Of a stretch of 8,520 nt of DNA, positions 6,861 through 8,520 are shown piece by piece. Numbering within the stretch: position 1 is the stretch's first letter; each line of letters begins with the position of its first letter. The notes under the pieces were generated by a model. That model did no database searches. It saw only the letters and a program-made list of their open reading frames with translations, and was not told the origin of the DNA. Source of the DNA: Synergistaceae bacterium (GTDB taxonomy: Bacteria > Synergistota > Synergistia > Synergistales > Aminobacteriaceae); NCBI GenBank assembly GCA_017427625.1, contig JAFRSL010000191.1:1-8520 (forward strand), read 5' to 3'. The translations under genes and the position numbers were made by a program.

Positions 6861-7880
6861 TTGCAGAAAAGTTTGTTCGAGAACTTCATCGGGAAACAAG
6901 TCGAGCTTTTCATGGCTCCCAACATGCCGGTAGCCTCTGGAATCTTGGAGGCATGTGATGATGACTTTATCGTGATCGGCGATGAGGTATGGTCATATAA
7001 AGCAATCTTGGGAATAAGGCCGGCTAGACCAACAATACACTTAGGCAACATTCCAGCCAAAGAGAAAGAAGAAGCTCCTCAGCCTTCTGTTACGAGAAAA
7101 GAAAAAGAGACCGAAACAGTAAAACCTCAGCCTAAGCTGCAAGAAAAGCCAAAAGCACCTGAAGCCTCAGCTCCATCGAGCGTTCCAGTTACGACAGAGG
7201 AAGAGAAGCCAGAAGCTAATGATAACGAGAAGCAGACCGAGATAGTAATTCCTAACCGTGAATTTACAGGAGTACTGACTGAGTATTTCGAGAACAGGCA
7301 CTGGGGATTTATTGAGTCCGATGAAGTTATTAAAGCAGGGATTCCTTTGCGTGACGGCAAAAAGGTCTTTGTGCATCTTAACCAGATAACCGACACGGAT
7401 TTACGCAAGAAGCTGATGACAGATGCTCCCGCAAACCCGAATGTCAATGTCGTCTTCAAGCTTATACGCAAACAAGATGGTGTTGCCGCCGACGATGTGA
7501 GGAAAGACCCCAACGCTAAAGACAATCTCCAAGTAGCGATTGCTGACATTATTGCTCATCAGGCTGATGCTGAGCCTCTTGAGGAAACCGGCGAGATTGA
7601 TTATTACCGACGCTACGAGAATCCTCCCTACGGAAAGATCAGAATCGCGGGCAATAAGCTGTTCCATTTCGAGGACATCGACGTTATTGATCCTGTTCTT
7701 GCAGTGTTCCTTGAGGTATCGCCGTCAGCTGAGGGGCAGGCCGTGAAGTTCATCAGGAAGGCAGGCTCAAGAGGCAGAATCAGAGCCACGAACGTTGAAG
7801 CTGCTACTCCGTTTCCTGATGATAAGCTCGAAAGCTGGAAGGATTTAATCGAGAAGGCAAAGAAGCGTATGCAGCAATAG
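6861..7880 (+). CDS. Putative RNA-binding protein: Sm/Hfq-like domain plus two cold-shock-like domains
   Basis: I do not recognise this 339-residue protein as a named family. Residues 5-56 resemble an Sm fold: hydrophobic strands around GKQVELF, a G-I-L-E turn, DDDFIVIGDE, and SYKAILGIRP, which parallels the Sm2 motif of Hfq (YKHAI followed by a V-x-P end). Residues about 64-130 are a disordered Lys/Glu/Pro linker. Residues 134-215 look like a divergent cold-shock (OB-fold) domain: GVLTEYFENRHWGFIESD carries an RNP1-like WGFI (148-151) and KKVFVHLNQI an RNP2-like VFVHLN (169-174), with an insertion between them. Residues 242-315 look like a second, more degenerate copy: GEIDYY, YGKIRI, KLFHFEDID, VKFIRK, IRATNV. 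There is no signal peptide or membrane segment, so a cytosolic nucleic-acid-binding role is inferred. It appears monocistronic, between two terminators. Domain assignments come from pattern similarity only; the cold-shock calls are firmer than the Sm call. Confidence 0.75.
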   Translation: MQKSLFENFIGKQVELFMAPNMPVASGILEACDDDFIVIGDEVWSYKAILGIRPARPTIHLGNIPAKEKEEAPQPSVTRKEKETETVKPQPKLQEKPKAPEASAPSSVPVTTEEEKPEANDNEKQTEIVIPNREFTGVLTEYFENRHWGFIESDEVIKAGIPLRDGKKVFVHLNQITDTDLRKKLMTDAPANPNVNVVFKLIRKQDGVAADDVRKDPNAKDNLQVAIADIIAHQADAEPLEETGEIDYYRRYENPPYGKIRIAGNKLFHFEDIDVIDPVLAVFLEVSPSAEGQAVKFIRKAGSRGRIRATNVEAATPFPDDKLESWKDLIEKAKKRMQQ

Positions 7881-7888
7881 GACTAACG

Positions 7889-7919
7889 GCAGCTCTGGGA
7901 GATTCGGGGCTGCTTTTTT
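7889..7919 (+). terminator. Rho-independent terminator after the Sm/cold-shock-like gene
   Basis: GCAGCTCTG (7889-7897) pairs with CGGGGCTGC (7905-7913) over 9 base pairs with two G-U pairs and a 7-base loop, followed by six T (7914-7919). It lies 8 bases after the stop codon. Stem, loop length and T-run closely match the argG terminator. Confidence 0.87.
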
Positions 7920-8050
7920 CATGAGGCCATGAAGTAATCACAGTATAATAGCTCTTCTGACAAAACCTCTGCAAAATCAGAGCCTCTGACAATCTTGACG
8001 GAATCAGCTGAAGCATAGGTTTCATTCTTACATAAGAGCAGATTCTCGGT

Positions 8051-8240
8051 TCACGCTCTCGGCTCCGTACTGGTCAGAATACTGTTGATGTCGGTGGGGC
8101 TGGGGGCGACGTTTATTACGGACTGCTGGAAAATTTCTCCTGTCGGGCTGGTTCCTTCTGTTGGTGTTGTCAGGCGAGGTCTTCAGGTAGCGGGTCAAAG
8201 CATGGCCTAGTCTGGTTAGTGCGTTACTATGTTTCTTCAT
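8051..8240 (-). pseudogene. Small reading frame, apparently frameshifted; function unknown
   Basis: On the minus strand AAAGGA sits 7 bases before ATG 8240, a good initiation site. The frame as it stands gives 70 residues ending at 8028, but after about residue 22 it becomes very rich in Arg, Asn, Gln and Pro, typical of out-of-frame reading. Shifting by one base near 8174 gives a much more protein-like end, from LTTPTEGTSPTGEIF to SILTSTEPRA with a stop at 8051-8053, using codons like those of neighbouring genes. A product of about 62 residues would result. It has no membrane segment or recognised domain. It may be a decayed gene, a sequencing error, a real 70-residue protein (8028-8240), or non-coding. 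Confidence 0.3.
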
Positions 8241-8315
8241 TGACTTATCCTTTCGGTCGGTTAATATTGATTGCGGATTGGAACGGGCGCAGCTTGTTTT
8301 TTTATCACTCTCCTT

Positions 8316-8353
8316 TCAGAGTTTGTTAAATGGGATACATGGCATAACTCTGA
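8316..8353. repeat. Inverted repeat in the upstream region of the right-edge gene
   Basis: TCAGAGTT (8316-8323) and AACTCTGA (8346-8353) are perfect 8-base inverted arms separated by 22 bases. No T-run follows, so it is not a terminator on the plus strand. It lies between the divergent starts at 8240 and 8513, so an operator-like role is possible but unproven. Confidence 0.45.
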
Positions 8354-8392
8354 GTTCTTGATATAGTCATATATGGCTCAAATGGGTAACAT
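8328..8392. repeat. Near-identical 13-base direct repeats, 52 bases apart
   Basis: AAATGGGATACAT (8328-8340) and AAATGGGTAACAT (8380-8392) match at 11 of 13 positions, in the same orientation, 52 bases apart (about five helical turns). The palindrome CATATATG (8368-8375) lies between them. The pattern resembles paired binding sites for a regulator, but no regulator is identified. Confidence 0.4.
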
Positions 8393-8512
8393 AGAAAATA
8401 TTTTGGGCGGAATATTATTTTTCAGAGATATACGCCGTTGCATTAGAATGCCGAGAAAATGAGCGCGCAAATAAATACCTCTGATAAAATTAAATAAAAG
8501 GAGATGGTAAGA

Positions 8513-8520
8513 ATGCAGAC
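8513..8520 (+). CDS. Start of a gene continuing beyond the right edge
   Basis: AAAGGAG (8497-8503) lies 9 bases before ATG 8513, which opens with Met-Gln and runs off the window. An in-frame ATG at 8504 directly abuts the ribosome site and is a poorer start. Nothing can be said about the product. Confidence 0.6.

Larger units (their letters stand above)
7881..8512. other. Gene-poor 632-base stretch
   Basis: Between the stop of the Sm/cold-shock-like gene and the next start there is no intact long reading frame. The stretch contains the terminator, a TATAAT hexamer at 7944-7949 without a clear -35 box or a downstream plus-strand gene nearby, a small palindrome (TCAGAG-C-CTCTGA, 7977-7989), a small minus-strand frame at 8051-8240 that looks frameshifted, and an AT-rich part (about 8241-8512) with inverted and direct repeats. 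A small RNA cannot be excluded. No tRNA-like or IS-like ends were recognised. Confidence 0.6.

Noticed and set aside
7127..7549. 140-codon minus-strand frame
   Set aside because: Antisense to the Sm/cold-shock-like gene, with Ser/Leu-rich composition expected from complementing Lys/Glu/Pro codons; no start signal.
7995..8000. TTGACG as a -35 box
   Set aside because: No -10-like hexamer lies 16-18 bases downstream.
7804..8025. 73-codon minus-strand frame overlapping the end of the Sm/cold-shock-like gene
   Set aside because: No ribosome site, runs through the terminator hairpin and antisense to the real coding end.
8261..8308. Possible 15-residue leader peptide on the minus strand, GTG start, before the small frame at 8240
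   Set aside because: The AAAGGAG sequence is only 1 base from the GTG, too close for normal initiation, and the peptide has no distinctive codon run.
8482..8490. TGATAAAAT as an extended -10 promoter for the right-edge gene
   Set aside because: It would start transcription inside the ribosome site at 8497-8503, leaving no usable leader.
1..8520. CRISPR arrays, tRNA or rRNA genes, insertion sequences, toxin-antitoxin or phage genes
   Set aside because: No regularly spaced repeats, conserved RNA gene landmarks, transposase motifs or phage-type proteins were seen on either strand.

Overview
The window reads as one dense stretch of a Gram-negative-type (diderm) bacterial chromosome using the standard genetic code, with purine-rich Shine-Dalgarno sites and two TTG starts. 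An AsmA/TamB-type envelope protein implies an outer membrane. The overall style (moderate GC, AGGAG ribosome sites, an exported C69 dipeptidase) would fit Synergistota, but that is inference: no marker gene here settles the phylum.

Layout: (1) 1-1114, minus strand, the first 371 codons of a C69-family dipeptidase that runs off the left edge. (2) A short AT-rich divergent promoter region, 1115-1199. (3) 1200-6764, plus strand, an apparent transcription unit: a 1220-residue AsmA/TamB-like bridge protein, a compact M50 membrane metalloprotease overlapping it by 4 bases, and, 58 bases later, argininosuccinate synthase (argG), closed by a hairpin terminator at 6775-6806. (4) 6861-7880, a separately transcribed gene for an apparently RNA-binding protein with an Sm/Hfq-like N-terminus, an acidic/proline linker and two divergent cold-shock-like domains, closed by a near copy of the argG terminator. 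(5) 7881-8512, about 630 bases without an intact long gene. It holds a small minus-strand reading frame with a good ribosome site but an apparent frameshift, and an AT-rich region with an inverted repeat and a direct repeat. (6) The first codons of a plus-strand gene at 8513.

How they fit together: the first two genes of the unit are both envelope proteins and are probably translationally coupled. ArgG is a cytosolic biosynthetic enzyme with no evident functional link to them. The most unusual item is the Sm-like plus double cold-shock-like protein, which I cannot match to a named family and would treat as a candidate new RNA chaperone or regulator. No tRNA, rRNA, CRISPR array, insertion sequence or defence system is visible.
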